Source: an uncultured Candidatus Melainabacteria bacterium
GTDB lineage: Bacteria > Cyanobacteriota > Vampirovibrionia > Gastranaerophilales > Gastranaerophilaceae
NCBI GenBank assembly: GCA_934700335.1
Contig: CAKUXM010000003.1
Location: 1 to 64,000 of the forward strand
DNA length: 64,000 bases
Reading direction: 5' to 3'
The notes beneath the pieces are model-generated. The model did not search any database. It was not told the DNA's origin and saw nothing but the letters and a program-made list of their open reading frames with translations. Made by a program: the position numbers and the translations under genes. This document shows, in pieces, positions 16,344 through 24,630 of this stretch (its first letter is position 1; every line of letters begins with the position of its first letter).

Positions 16344-17144
16344 CTAGATTGATTTAACAACTTCAAGTAATAAAGATTTGAATTTATCTTTAGCAACGTT
16401 TGCAGCCTCAATAACTTCTTGGTGAGAAAGCACTTCACCAGTGATACCAGCTGCAGCGTTTGAAATACAACTAATACCAAGAACTTTAATACCGCAATAG
16501 TTAGCAACCATAGCTTCCGGAACTGTTGACATACCAACAGCGTCAGCACCTAACATTGTAACCATTTTTGTTTCAGCAGGTGTTTCATAATTTGGACCTG
16601 TAAGAGCCATATAAACACCTTTTTGAAGTTTGATACCTAATTTATCAGCGCAATCTAATGCAACTTTTTGTAAGTCTTTTTTATAAACTTCAGTCATATC
16701 TGGAAATCTTTCGCCCAAAGTATCGTCATTAGGACCAATTAATGGATTAACATGCATAAAGTTAATATGGTCTGTAATCAACATTAAATCTGATGCTTTG
16801 AAGTTTGGATTAATGCCACCGGCAGCGTTTGTTACAATTAAGTTTTTAACACCTAATTTTTTGAACACTTTGATTGGATATACAACTCTTTCAATCGGGT
16901 GTCCTTCATAGTAGTGAAATCTACCTTGCATCATTACAACTTTTTTACCTTCAATAGTTGCAAATACTAAACGACCTTTATGCCCTTTTACAGTAGAAGG
17001 TGCAAATCCAGGTATTTCACCATAAGGTACTGCAACATCACAATAATCATCTGCAAAATCACCTAAACCAGAACCCAAAACAATTGCTGTTTCTGGTACA
17101 AAATTATTTGTTTTGCTGTTAATAAAATCGATAGTTTCTTTCAT
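16344..17144 (-). CDS. purine nucleoside phosphorylase
   Basis: 266-aa trimeric-type PNP (family 2 of the NP superfamily, as in PunA/mammalian PNP): phosphorolysis of inosine and guanosine to base and ribose-1-phosphate. Signatures: ETAIVLGSGLGDFADD near residue 19, GHKGRLVFATIEGKKVVMMQ, GRFHYYEGHP, VTNAAGGINPNFKASDLMLI, the base-binding GPNYETPAE and MSTVPEAMVANYCGIKVLGI with the Asn of SNAAAG. GAGAGGA precedes the ATG. It is salvage-related and sits near a uridine-kinase-like gene, but they are convergent and not an operon. Confidence 0.95.
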   Translation of the reverse strand: MKETIDFINSKTNNFVPETAIVLGSGLGDFADDYCDVAVPYGEIPGFAPSTVKGHKGRLVFATIEGKKVVMMQGRFHYYEGHPIERVVYPIKVFKKLGVKNLIVTNAAGGINPNFKASDLMLITDHINFMHVNPLIGPNDDTLGERFPDMTEVYKKDLQKVALDCADKLGIKLQKGVYMALTGPNYETPAETKMVTMLGADAVGMSTVPEAMVANYCGIKVLGISCISNAAAGITGEVLSHQEVIEAANVAKDKFKSLLLEVVKSI

Positions 17145-17240
17145 TTAACTAATTCCTCTCAAATTAATACAAATTAATAAACACTAAATAAATAACAAAA
17201 ATAGAATACAGTTTAACACCATATTCTATTTCAAAAAATC

Positions 17241-17480
17241 TTAACCGATTAATCTATCATCATCAGCTTCAGCTGCTTTAACCATAATAGCATGTTCAAC
17301 TGGATTTTCTTTTTTGTATGAATTATCAAAATATTCATCAAACCCAAAGTCTTCACGAGATTTTTTTGCTTGAGTTTCATCAACAAGTTTTTTTGCTAAT
17401 TCAGAAATTTCATAAACAAGTTGGTAACGGTTTTCTGTGTTTTCGTTTAAATCCCATGCAACTTTAATAATTTGATCCAT
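17241..17480 (-). CDS. rpoZ: probable RNA polymerase omega subunit
   Basis: 79 aa. The region ENRYQLVYEISELAKKLVDE, followed by a basic/acidic linker and NPVEHAIMVKAAEADDDRLI, matches the omega pattern: NRY-hydrophobic-A-x-R/K-A-K, then a helix with P-V-x-x-A-I near the C-terminus. Cyanobacterial omega has the same NRYRITVQVANRAK...KPVxRAI outline. The usual metazoan-style MARVT start is absent, so the call rests on a short alignment. I take the ATG at 17480, with GAGAGGTG just before it; an in-frame GTG lies six bases further upstream. Confidence 0.55.
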   Translation of the reverse strand: MDQIIKVAWDLNENTENRYQLVYEISELAKKLVDETQAKKSREDFGFDEYFDNSYKKENPVEHAIMVKAAEADDDRLIG

Positions 17481-17714
17481 ATACACCTCTCATATAACCT
17501 ACAGGTTAATCATATAACATAATCTAAAATTTCGCAAGCGTTTATTATAAAAAATTAAATTATATGCAAAACAAATACTAGCCAAACGACTAGGTAAAAA
17601 CTAGCCACTTTGCTAATTCTACTTAGCCTGCAAATATAATTTAATTAAACTGTAAAAAGAAAATACACTAGCATTTACCACAATAAGATAGAGAAGTGAA
17701 AGGACATAACAAAT

Positions 17715-18392
17715 ATGGTAGCAGTAGAAACAGATACAATTTCAGTTGTAATAATAGAAGATTTTAAATTAACAAGAGTAGGACTTAGATGTGCATTAAA
17801 TTCTAACGAAGATATAGAAGTTATTGGAGAGAGCGAAAACGCAAGCGACGGTTTATCAATAATTGAAAAACAAACACCAGATGTTGTTTTAATGGACTTA
17901 GGTTTGCCAGATATGAATGGTATTGAAGCGACAATTAAAGTAAAAGAACTTAATCCAGACGTAAAAGTAATTGCACTAACTTCTCACGATAGAGAGGAAG
18001 AAGTTGTTGCAGCCTTAAGTTCAGGCGCAACTGCGTATTGTTTAAAAGATATTGACCCTCACAAACTTGCTGATGTTGTAAGAGATGTAGCAACAGGTGT
18101 TTGTTGGCTTGATCCAGAAATTGCTCAAATGGCTCTTAACGCATTTCCAAAAGTGGATAACGTAGGACTTTTACCAAGTAGAGCAAATGACGAAAACAGA
18201 GTTCCGTTGACAGAAAGAGAATTTGAAGTTTTAAAACATTTAGTTTCAGGTAAAAGCAATACAGAAATTGCAAAAGAATTAATTGTAAGTGTTCACACAG
18301 CAAAAGCACATGTTTGTTCAATTTTACAAAAGATGTGCGTAAACGACAGAGTTCAAGCAGCCGTTAAAGCTGTGAAAGAAGGATTAGTTTAA
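17715..18392 (+). CDS. NarL/FixJ-type response regulator
   Basis: 225-aa two-domain regulator. The receiver domain (residues 8-125) has acidic EDF, the phospho-acceptor in PDVVLMDLGLPDMNG, the conserved Thr/Ser of VIALTSHDRE, and Lys in AYCLKDID. The C-terminal LuxR-type helix-turn-helix (about 155-220) reads LTEREFEVLKHLVSGKSNTE, then IAKELIVSVHTAKAHVCSIL. No sensor kinase is adjacent, so this is an orphan regulator in this window; its targets cannot be read from the sequence. AAAGGACAT precedes the ATG. A ferritin-like gene lies ~95 bases downstream behind a dispersed repeat. Confidence 0.9.
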   Translation: MVAVETDTISVVIIEDFKLTRVGLRCALNSNEDIEVIGESENASDGLSIIEKQTPDVVLMDLGLPDMNGIEATIKVKELNPDVKVIALTSHDREEEVVAALSSGATAYCLKDIDPHKLADVVRDVATGVCWLDPEIAQMALNAFPKVDNVGLLPSRANDENRVPLTEREFEVLKHLVSGKSNTEIAKELIVSVHTAKAHVCSILQKMCVNDRVQAAVKAVKEGLV

Positions 18393-18429
18393 CGCGAACG
18401 AGCAGAGGGCACAAATCTAAATATTATTT

Positions 18430-18456
18430 GGATTGCTTCGCTTTGCTCGCAATAAC
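18430..18456. repeat. dispersed repeat, inverted copy
   Basis: GGATTGCTTCGCTTTGCTCG followed by CAATAAC is the reverse complement of the GTCATTGCGAGG family core, with one changed base at the GTCATT end. It sits between the response regulator and the ferritin-like gene. Confidence 0.7.
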
Positions 18457-18487
18457 AAAAATAAACAAATAAATAAGGAGAAAACCC

Positions 18488-18793
18488 ATGCCAGAATTTG
18501 CAACCCCACATAGTGTAAAATCATCAGAAAAATTATTAACTCAAAGCGAAACAATAAGAGCAATCAGATTTGCTATCGCTTCAGAATACGAAGCTATTCA
18601 GATTTATGAAGAAATTATTGAAGCTATTGAAAATAAAAAAGCTATAAAACTTATAGAAGAAATTATCGAGGACGAAAAAGTCCATGTCGGAAACTTTATG
18701 CAACTACTAAAAATCATCAATCCTTCTGAAGAAAATTATTATAGAGAAGGTTATAAAGAAGCTCTCGAAATCTTAAACGACGATAAAAAATAA
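18488..18793 (+). CDS. ferritin-like small protein (encapsulated-ferritin/rubrerythrin type)
   Basis: 101 aa, two long helices. RAIRFAIASEYEAIQIYEEI carries the first metal-ligand Glu, and EEIIEDEKVHVGNFMQLLK carries the E-x-x-H ligand motif, the half-bundle seen in encapsulated ferritin-like cargo proteins (decameric ferroxidases) and in rubrerythrin-type domains. A half-length ferritin must dimerise to form the di-iron centre. Encapsulin cargo usually has a C-terminal targeting peptide; the tail here (EALEILNDDKK) is not an evident one, and no encapsulin gene lies in the window. Function: iron oxidation or storage, probable. AAGGAG precedes the ATG. Confidence 0.75.
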   Translation: MPEFATPHSVKSSEKLLTQSETIRAIRFAIASEYEAIQIYEEIIEAIENKKAIKLIEEIIEDEKVHVGNFMQLLKIINPSEENYYREGYKEALEILNDDKK

Positions 18794-18825
18794 ATAATTA
18801 CTCATTTTATATACTTTACAACAAT

Positions 18826-18854
18826 TTGACAAGGTTCCTTATTTTGTACAAAAT
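18826..18854 (+). promoter_or_regulatory. promoter of galE with overlapping inverted repeat
   Basis: TTGACA (18826-18831), 17 bases, CAAAAT (18849-18854). The arm CAAGGTTCCTT (18830-18840) in the spacer and AAGGAGCCTTG (18867-18877), which contains the galE ribosome site, form an 11-bp inverted repeat with one mismatch, a possible operator. Confidence 0.6.
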
Positions 18855-18879
18855 TAGTATAAAATGAAGGAGCCTTGTT

Positions 18880-19860
18880 TTGATTTTAGTTACAGGTGGA
18901 GCAGGTTATATCGGAAGCCATACAGCTCTAAAATTTTTAGAAAACAATAACGACATAATCATTTTTGATAGCTTAGAAAACGGTCATATAGAATTTATCG
19001 ATTTTTTAAAAACTCGAGGTAATGTAACTTTTGTTAAAGGTGATTTGAAAAACTTTGACGAAATAAACAAACTTTTTGACAATTACAAAATTGATACTGT
19101 TCTGCATTTTGCGGGATATATTCAAGTAGAAGAAAGCGTTCAAAACCCTGAAAAATATTACACAAACAACATCGGAGGAACATTAAATTTATTAAAAGCA
19201 ATGTTATCACACGAGGTTAAGAAGATTATTTTCTCCTCTACATGTGCCACTTATGGAGAACCTCAATACACACCACTAGATGAGCAACACCCTCAAAACC
19301 CTGCAAGTCCTTATGGTGAAACAAAATTAATAATTGAAAAAATTCTAAAAGATTATGATAAAGCTTATGGATTAAAATCAATAATTCTAAGATATTTTAA
19401 CGTTATTGGAAGTGAAGACAATGCAAGAATTGGGGAATGGCACACTCCAGAAACTCACCTTGTACCAAACATTTTAAAATCAAGCCTTGAAGAAGGTAAA
19501 GAATTTAAAATATACGGAGATAACTATAATACGCCAGATGGAACTTGTATTAGAGATTACGTAAACGTAAACGACTTAGCACAAGCGCATCTTTTGGCTT
19601 ACAAATACCTAAACAGAGAAAACAAATCAGATGTCTTCAATATCGGAACAGAAAACGGAATTAGCGTAAAAGAAATTTTTGATATTTGCGAAAAAGTTAT
19701 AGGTAAAAAAATTCCAGTAAAAATCGTAGAAAAGCGAGTTGGTGATGTTGAAAAACTTTACGCAAACCCTACAAAAGCAAAAAATATCTTAGGTTGGAAG
19801 CCTACTCATAGTTTAGAAATTGGAATACAAACAGCATACAAATGGGAAAAGAAAAAATAA
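18880..19860 (+). CDS. galE: UDP-glucose 4-epimerase
   Basis: 326-aa short-chain dehydrogenase/reductase that interconverts UDP-glucose and UDP-galactose with bound NAD. N-terminal Rossmann motif TGGAGYIGSH follows the start directly. FSSTCATYG gives the catalytic Ser/Thr region and SPYGETK the YxxxK pair. GDNYNTPDGTCIRDYVNVND is the family's substrate-side signature. The start is a TTG at 18880 with AAGGAG seven bases upstream; no in-frame ATG could start the Rossmann fold. It is followed after one base by a glycosyltransferase gene, consistent with surface-glycan synthesis. Confidence 0.95.
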   Translation: MILVTGGAGYIGSHTALKFLENNNDIIIFDSLENGHIEFIDFLKTRGNVTFVKGDLKNFDEINKLFDNYKIDTVLHFAGYIQVEESVQNPEKYYTNNIGGTLNLLKAMLSHEVKKIIFSSTCATYGEPQYTPLDEQHPQNPASPYGETKLIIEKILKDYDKAYGLKSIILRYFNVIGSEDNARIGEWHTPETHLVPNILKSSLEEGKEFKIYGDNYNTPDGTCIRDYVNVNDLAQAHLLAYKYLNRENKSDVFNIGTENGISVKEIFDICEKVIGKKIPVKIVEKRVGDVEKLYANPTKAKNILGWKPTHSLEIGIQTAYKWEKKK

Positions 19861-19861
19861 G

Positions 19862-20731
19862 ATGAAATGGTATTTTGCGTGTAATTCAGACTCAAAAGAA
19901 TACGAACCGCTTATCAAAGCTGCGGTTACGTCTGCACTACAAAATACAACACTTGAGCCTCATTTTATTTTTGACGGTGAACCTAATGAATTAACACAAT
20001 GGCTCGAAGAAAAAGGTGTTAAAATTATTTATCATCGAAGTAATTTGTATCCGATTTTAGAAAAAAAATATAAAGGAAACAAATTAAAAATAGCTTCTGG
20101 CGCATATTTAAGATGTGATATTCCAATAATAGAGGAAGAAGATGATTATATTCTTTATACAGATTGCGACGTAATCTTTTTAAAAGATGTTGAACTTCAA
20201 AAACCAGAATATTTTGCTTGCACACCAGAGGTTGATAAAAACGACTGGAAAACCTTTAATACTGGCGTTATGTTTATGAACGTCAAAAATTTACGCAATT
20301 CATATAAAGGTTTTTGCAGATTTATAAAATGGAACCTTTCAAGACTTATCACGTGGGATCAAACTGCTTATCAACTTTACTATGGAAAAAAGAATACTCA
20401 CCTTGATTTAAAATTCAACCATAAACTTTATTGGGGAATTGACGACGATGCTGTAATATTACATTATCACGGTGCAAAACCAACTATGTTTTGTGATGAA
20501 AATTCAATAAAAAATATGGCATACTTTAACGGAATTTTGTACAAAAAAAATCTAGCAAGTTATGAATATTATTTGAACTTATTCAAAGAATATTATCCAG
20601 AAATATCATACGATACAGAAGGGATAACAAAACTTAATCAAGGAATATATCCGACAACAAAACCGCCGAAAAATCCATTGAACGTTAGAATAAAAAACTT
20701 CATTAGAAAAAATATTTTAGCTAAGTTCTAA
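19862..20731 (+). CDS. glycosyltransferase, GT8-like
   Basis: 289 aa. N-terminal part KWYFACNSDSKEYEPLIKAA, then ASGAYLRCDIPII and the metal-binding DxD in ILYTDCDVIFLKD near residue 100. FNTGVMFMNVKNLR and, later, ILHYHGAKP with a conserved His follow the glycogenin/LgtC-type GT-A pattern (retaining family 8 or a close relative). It ends in a basic tail (RIKNFIRKNILAKF) that could associate with the membrane. Directly downstream of galE, so UDP-galactose is a plausible donor. The start at 19862 immediately follows the galE stop. The last bases overlap the convergent gene at 20728. Confidence 0.8.
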   Translation: MKWYFACNSDSKEYEPLIKAAVTSALQNTTLEPHFIFDGEPNELTQWLEEKGVKIIYHRSNLYPILEKKYKGNKLKIASGAYLRCDIPIIEEEDDYILYTDCDVIFLKDVELQKPEYFACTPEVDKNDWKTFNTGVMFMNVKNLRNSYKGFCRFIKWNLSRLITWDQTAYQLYYGKKNTHLDLKFNHKLYWGIDDDAVILHYHGAKPTMFCDENSIKNMAYFNGILYKKNLASYEYYLNLFKEYYPEISYDTEGITKLNQGIYPTTKPPKNPLNVRIKNFIRKNILAKF

Positions 20732-21849
20732 CTCCAGATTGAAAATCCTCTTTTTGCATTGTCTGACACAAGAGATTTTGCTGATTCATATTCAGTACAA
20801 GCTGCACTATATTCTGTTTCAGCTTGTTTACTCTTGATTTGTAACGCTTTTTCTTGCATAGAAAGCTTTTTAGTTTCAGAATCATAGTAAGATTGAGCTT
20901 CTTGTCTTGCAGCATCTCTTGCCGAAGTATCTATAGTTTGAATAGCAGAAGTCTGAGTCCATGATTCTGTACCTTCTGTTTCTTCTACTTCTTGAATACC
21001 AATTGATGATAAATCAACTTGAACCCCATTTTTGTAAATTGCAATATTACCACTCATAAGAGCTTCAATTAAAGCTTGAGAATTTTTCTTAGCTTCTTCA
21101 ATTATATCATTTGTATCATATTCATAAGATACAACTTTTTCAGTTGATTGATTTGTGGCAGCTTTAACAGGAGCAGAACCTAAAAGTTTTGTCAATTTAG
21201 CTTCATCAAATTCAATTTCAGTAGTCTCATTAGTACTAGCATCTTCCTTTGCAACAGGTTTTTTAGCAAATCTATTAGCCCAGTAAAGAGGAGAGTTTGC
21301 ATTACCACGTTCTTCTATATTGCCATTTTCATCCAAATACTTAGTCATGTTTAAAGTACTAACACTTAAATTATCGTTTCCAGTAGTGTAAGCATTTGCA
21401 CAACCAGTAGCCATCATCAATTTAGCAAATTCATCAACTGTTCTTGGCATAGTCCATTTGCCAGTTGCCTTATCGTAAGTACCACCTGCAACAGGTATTT
21501 CAGTTGTTTTTTCAGTAACAGTCTCTCTAGCAGAAGTTCCTGATGGGGCAATATCGTAACCCAATTCTTTTAACATATTATAATCAAAATCAACACTACT
21601 AGAACCATTGTTCATTTTCAAAGTGTTGTATGTATTTGAACTTGAACCACTTATTGTATTATAAGTCGTATTATAGCCAACAGCTATATTATTAGCTGCC
21701 TCAAGCATTTTATTATATTTGATAGCAACATTATTTGATAGAGCAGTCAAAACAATCTCTTCATTAGAATAGCGCATGCATTGTAATTCAAGGTCATGCA
21801 TTCTTGATTGAAGAGTTAATAATCTAGCTTGTCCTGCTGCTAATCCCAT
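20728..21849 (-). CDS. sigma-28-driven 373-aa protein, long member of the paralogous family
   Basis: Shares its first ~50 residues with the 123-aa protein at 9736 (MG-x-x-A-x-Q-x-R, TLQSRMHDLEL, SNEEIV) and its last ~40 (TEYSAACTEYESAKSLVSDN, ending RGFSIWS). Between them is a ~260-residue insert rich in Thr/Ser/Asn/Glu, with GGTYDKATGKWTMPRTVDEF and repeated TNETTEI-type stretches. No signal peptide; two cysteines in the insert or termini only. Predicted long helices at both ends (KKLSMQEKALQIKSKQAE). The architecture, helical conserved ends around a variable exposed centre, is what flagellin-type proteins show. A sigma-28-type promoter lies 23 bases upstream. Not a recognisable flagellin by residues. 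Confidence 0.85.
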   Translation of the reverse strand: MGLAAGQARLLTLQSRMHDLELQCMRYSNEEIVLTALSNNVAIKYNKMLEAANNIAVGYNTTYNTISGSSSNTYNTLKMNNGSSSVDFDYNMLKELGYDIAPSGTSARETVTEKTTEIPVAGGTYDKATGKWTMPRTVDEFAKLMMATGCANAYTTGNDNLSVSTLNMTKYLDENGNIEERGNANSPLYWANRFAKKPVAKEDASTNETTEIEFDEAKLTKLLGSAPVKAATNQSTEKVVSYEYDTNDIIEEAKKNSQALIEALMSGNIAIYKNGVQVDLSSIGIQEVEETEGTESWTQTSAIQTIDTSARDAARQEAQSYYDSETKKLSMQEKALQIKSKQAETEYSAACTEYESAKSLVSDNAKRGFSIWS

Positions 21850-21871
21850 TCTTTTTTCCTTTCCTCTTCAT

Positions 21872-21899
21872 ACATCGGCATATTTCATATAGAACTTTA
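21872..21899 (-). promoter_or_regulatory. sigma-28 promoter
   Basis: On the minus strand: TAAAGTTC (21899-21892), 12-base spacer, GCCGATGT (21879-21872): 7/8 and 6/8 matches to the FliA boxes, spacer one base longer than at 10150 and equal to that at 5618. Drives the 373-aa paralogue. Confidence 0.85.
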
Positions 21900-22063
21900 G
21901 AACCCAATTTAGCCAAAACCCATGCTAAATCAACAATTCAACCTCAAGAGCCGTATAAAATACGCACTCATGAGACATTGTAAACATTTGTAACAAAAGT
22001 AACGTCAATTTACATAACTTAACACTAGGTAAAACATTTAAAACTTTTTTATAAAATTAAATC

Positions 22064-24439
22064 ATGAAAGAAGATATTTTTGCCGAAATTTTTCAAAACA
22101 AAAACATAATCATGTTTTTGACGACTTTCGTATATATTCTTGGGCTTTACGCATTTTTTACGAAAGCCTCAATTATTTTTGCAATTGTCGTTACAGTTAG
22201 TTTTATGATTTTATTGGCAAAAAATTTAATTTCACCAAAACTCCTTTTGTTTTGGACATTTATATTTTACTTAGGATATTTCAATTGTGTTCTGCAAATC
22301 AAAAATAGCGATGAGTTAGTAAAATTTGCACCGAATAAATGTGAAATCGTCGGTCAGATAAAAAGTATTCCAAAACAAGGAGATTATAATACTAAATTTT
22401 ATTTTTTGGTAAAAGAAATTTCTGTTAACGGTAAAACTCTAAAAGACATAAATGCAACAACATTTGTTTCTGTGAACAACCAAAAGGATTTAGAATTAAA
22501 AATTCACGATTATTACAAGATGAAGGGGTTACTAAGAACTCCACTAAAAGCCGGTAATCCTTCACAATTTGATTACGCAAATTATTTAAAGAATTTTGAT
22601 ACTCACACTGTTTTTTATACAAAAGGAAAAGATGTTGAAAATATTCAGCACGAAAAATCACTTTTAACTAAGTCTTTACAAGGTTTGAACGATTTAAGAA
22701 TAAGAATTATTGATACACATTCAAAATATCTAAAATATCCTAATACAGAAATTTTAGGAGGAATTGTATTTGGCGATGATGCAGTAAGCCCACCAGATTT
22801 TATAAAAACATCATTCATCAAATCAGGATTACTACACATTTTAGCAGCATCGGGAATGAACGTTGCGTTCATATATGGTTTCTGGTATTGGATATTGCAC
22901 AGACTAAAAGTCCCATTCAAAATAATTCTTGTATCTGGGATATTTATGATAATTCTTTACGCTCTAATGACAGGGCTCGGAGCAAGCGTAATCAGAGCAG
23001 CGTTTATGCTTATCTTCATTTTACTGGGCAAATTGATTAATCGTGATACCCATAGCGTTGCACTGTTATCACTCGTGGGCTTGCTTATGCTTATTTATAA
23101 CCCTGCATATATTAATAATGTCAGCTTTCAACTATCATTTTTAGTAACTTTTGGGCTACTTGTCAGCGCTGATAGTGTTTTTGAAAAATTTAAAAAGGTT
23201 CCACAATGGCTAAGCTCTGCTATTGGAATTCCGATTATTGCTCAAATTTGGGTTATTCCGTTACAAATGTTTTATTTTAATACTATTAGTACATATTCAA
23301 TCTTTGCGAATATTTTGACCGTTCCATTTTTATCAATCGTTAGCTTTTTAGGATTTGTAAGCTCTGTTTTGTCTATTATAAAAACAATTGCAGATTTTGT
23401 ATGCAAATATGTTGATATAATTCTAAACCCTCTTTTGATAGTAATCGTATGGATATCAGATTATTTCGGAAATTTAGGTCATTCAATATTCATAACAACA
23501 CACCCGAGTGTATTTCAAATCATAATTTATTATATTATCGTTATGCTTTGCATTTTGATGTTGAACGAAGAATACAGAGGTAAAAGAGTTGTTTTTAGTA
23601 CTGTAAGCTTGGTAATGATTTTGTTGATTAGTTGTATAAATATTCCGAATAAGAATATGGAATTGATTACATTTGACGTACAAAATGCAGATATGTTTTT
23701 AGTAAAATCACCTCAAAATAAATATTTTATAATTGATACCGGAAAAAGTGGTTATAATGGAGGGAATTCACAAGCGACATCTGTGATTATAAAATATATG
23801 AAAGATAGAGGGATAAAAAATATTGAAGGTTTGATTGTAACACACTTTGACAATGACCATTCTGGTGGAGCAAGTGATATTATTGATTATGCGAAAGTGA
23901 AAAAGGTTTATATAAACACATTTGACGACAAGAGTAAGACTTCAAAAGAAATATACAATAGAACTAAAGACAGAAACGCTGTGTTAGCAAAGAATAACGA
24001 AGAAATTTATAAAGAAAACGATTTTAAGATAACAACTTTTAGAAAATCTCACCAAAAGAACGATAACGAAAACTCAATTATAACAATGATTAGCAATAAA
24101 AATTTAAACATCTTGATGATGGGCGATGCTTCTATGGAAAATCTTCCTAAGGAAATAACTAAGGCACAGATTTTAAAAGTTGGACATCATGGCGCAAAAA
24201 GTGTAGTAAATACAAACAAGTTAAAAACATTAGATACAGATATATCAATCATTTCAACCGGAACTAACAAGTTTGGACACCCAAATATTATGACACTTAA
24301 AAACCTAAATAATACACAAATATTTAGAACAGATAAAAACAACTCTATAAAAATCGTTTCAAACGGTGATAAGTACGAGGTTTTGACGTTCGATAGAGAC
24401 AAAAAGAACTATGTTAAAAAAGTAGAAGAAAAAGTGTAA
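22064..24439 (+). CDS. comEC: DNA uptake channel ComEC/Rec2
   Basis: 791-aa inner-membrane protein that carries single-stranded DNA into the cytoplasm during natural transformation. Layout as in the family: N-terminal helices and an OB-like domain (DUF4131, residues ~25-200), the Competence domain with HILAASGMNVAFIYGFWYW near 265 and MTGLGASVIRAAFM, about ten further helices, then a C-terminal metallo-beta-lactamase-like domain. There, TFDVQNADMFLVKSP, FIIDTG, THFDNDHSGG and VGHHGAKSV retain most of the ligand motif. Slightly longer than average. No other competence gene is adjacent. Confidence 0.95.
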   Translation: MKEDIFAEIFQNKNIIMFLTTFVYILGLYAFFTKASIIFAIVVTVSFMILLAKNLISPKLLLFWTFIFYLGYFNCVLQIKNSDELVKFAPNKCEIVGQIKSIPKQGDYNTKFYFLVKEISVNGKTLKDINATTFVSVNNQKDLELKIHDYYKMKGLLRTPLKAGNPSQFDYANYLKNFDTHTVFYTKGKDVENIQHEKSLLTKSLQGLNDLRIRIIDTHSKYLKYPNTEILGGIVFGDDAVSPPDFIKTSFIKSGLLHILAASGMNVAFIYGFWYWILHRLKVPFKIILVSGIFMIILYALMTGLGASVIRAAFMLIFILLGKLINRDTHSVALLSLVGLLMLIYNPAYINNVSFQLSFLVTFGLLVSADSVFEKFKKVPQWLSSAIGIPIIAQIWVIPLQMFYFNTISTYSIFANILTVPFLSIVSFLGFVSSVLSIIKTIADFVCKYVDIILNPLLIVIVWISDYFGNLGHSIFITTHPSVFQIIIYYIIVMLCILMLNEEYRGKRVVFSTVSLVMILLISCINIPNKNMELITFDVQNADMFLVKSPQNKYFIIDTGKSGYNGGNSQATSVIIKYMKDRGIKNIEGLIVTHFDNDHSGGASDIIDYAKVKKVYINTFDDKSKTSKEIYNRTKDRNAVLAKNNEEIYKENDFKITTFRKSHQKNDNENSIITMISNKNLNILMMGDASMENLPKEITKAQILKVGHHGAKSVVNTNKLKTLDTDISIISTGTNKFGHPNIMTLKNLNNTQIFRTDKNNSIKIVSNGDKYEVLTFDRDKKNYVKKVEEKV

Positions 24440-24482
24440 AAAAACACTATTAAGTTTTGTAAAACAGCTGTTATTACTGGGG

Positions 24483-24511
24483 TTGAGAGGTATTTTAACA
24501 TGTGTTATAAT
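24483..24511 (+). promoter_or_regulatory. strong sigma-70 promoter with structured leader
   Basis: TTGAGA (24483-24488), 17 bases, TATAAT (24506-24511). The ~113-base leader that follows can form ACCGA/TCGGT (24538-24554) and AGAGTG/CACTCT (24557-24583) hairpins enclosing ATTCCCCAGCGAC. It matches no riboswitch consensus that I know. Confidence 0.7.
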
Positions 24512-24630
24512 AATAGTAGAAGAAGTTAAAAGATTTTACCGAATGAGACTCGGTAGAGAGTGTTATTCCCCAGCGACCACTCTTTAAACAAAAAGGTGTT
24601 TCCAGTAGTACTGTATATTATGGTGTTCAA

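Noticed and set aside
18830..18877. RNA hairpin sequestering the galE ribosome site
   Set aside because: The predicted transcript starts near 18861, after the left arm, so the arms are not both in the galE RNA unless transcription reads through from upstream.
24518..24630. Known riboswitch (cyclic-di-GMP, cyclic-di-AMP, TPP, cobalamin, FMN) in the 24.5-kb leader
   Set aside because: None of the conserved core words is present; kept only as an unnamed structured leader.
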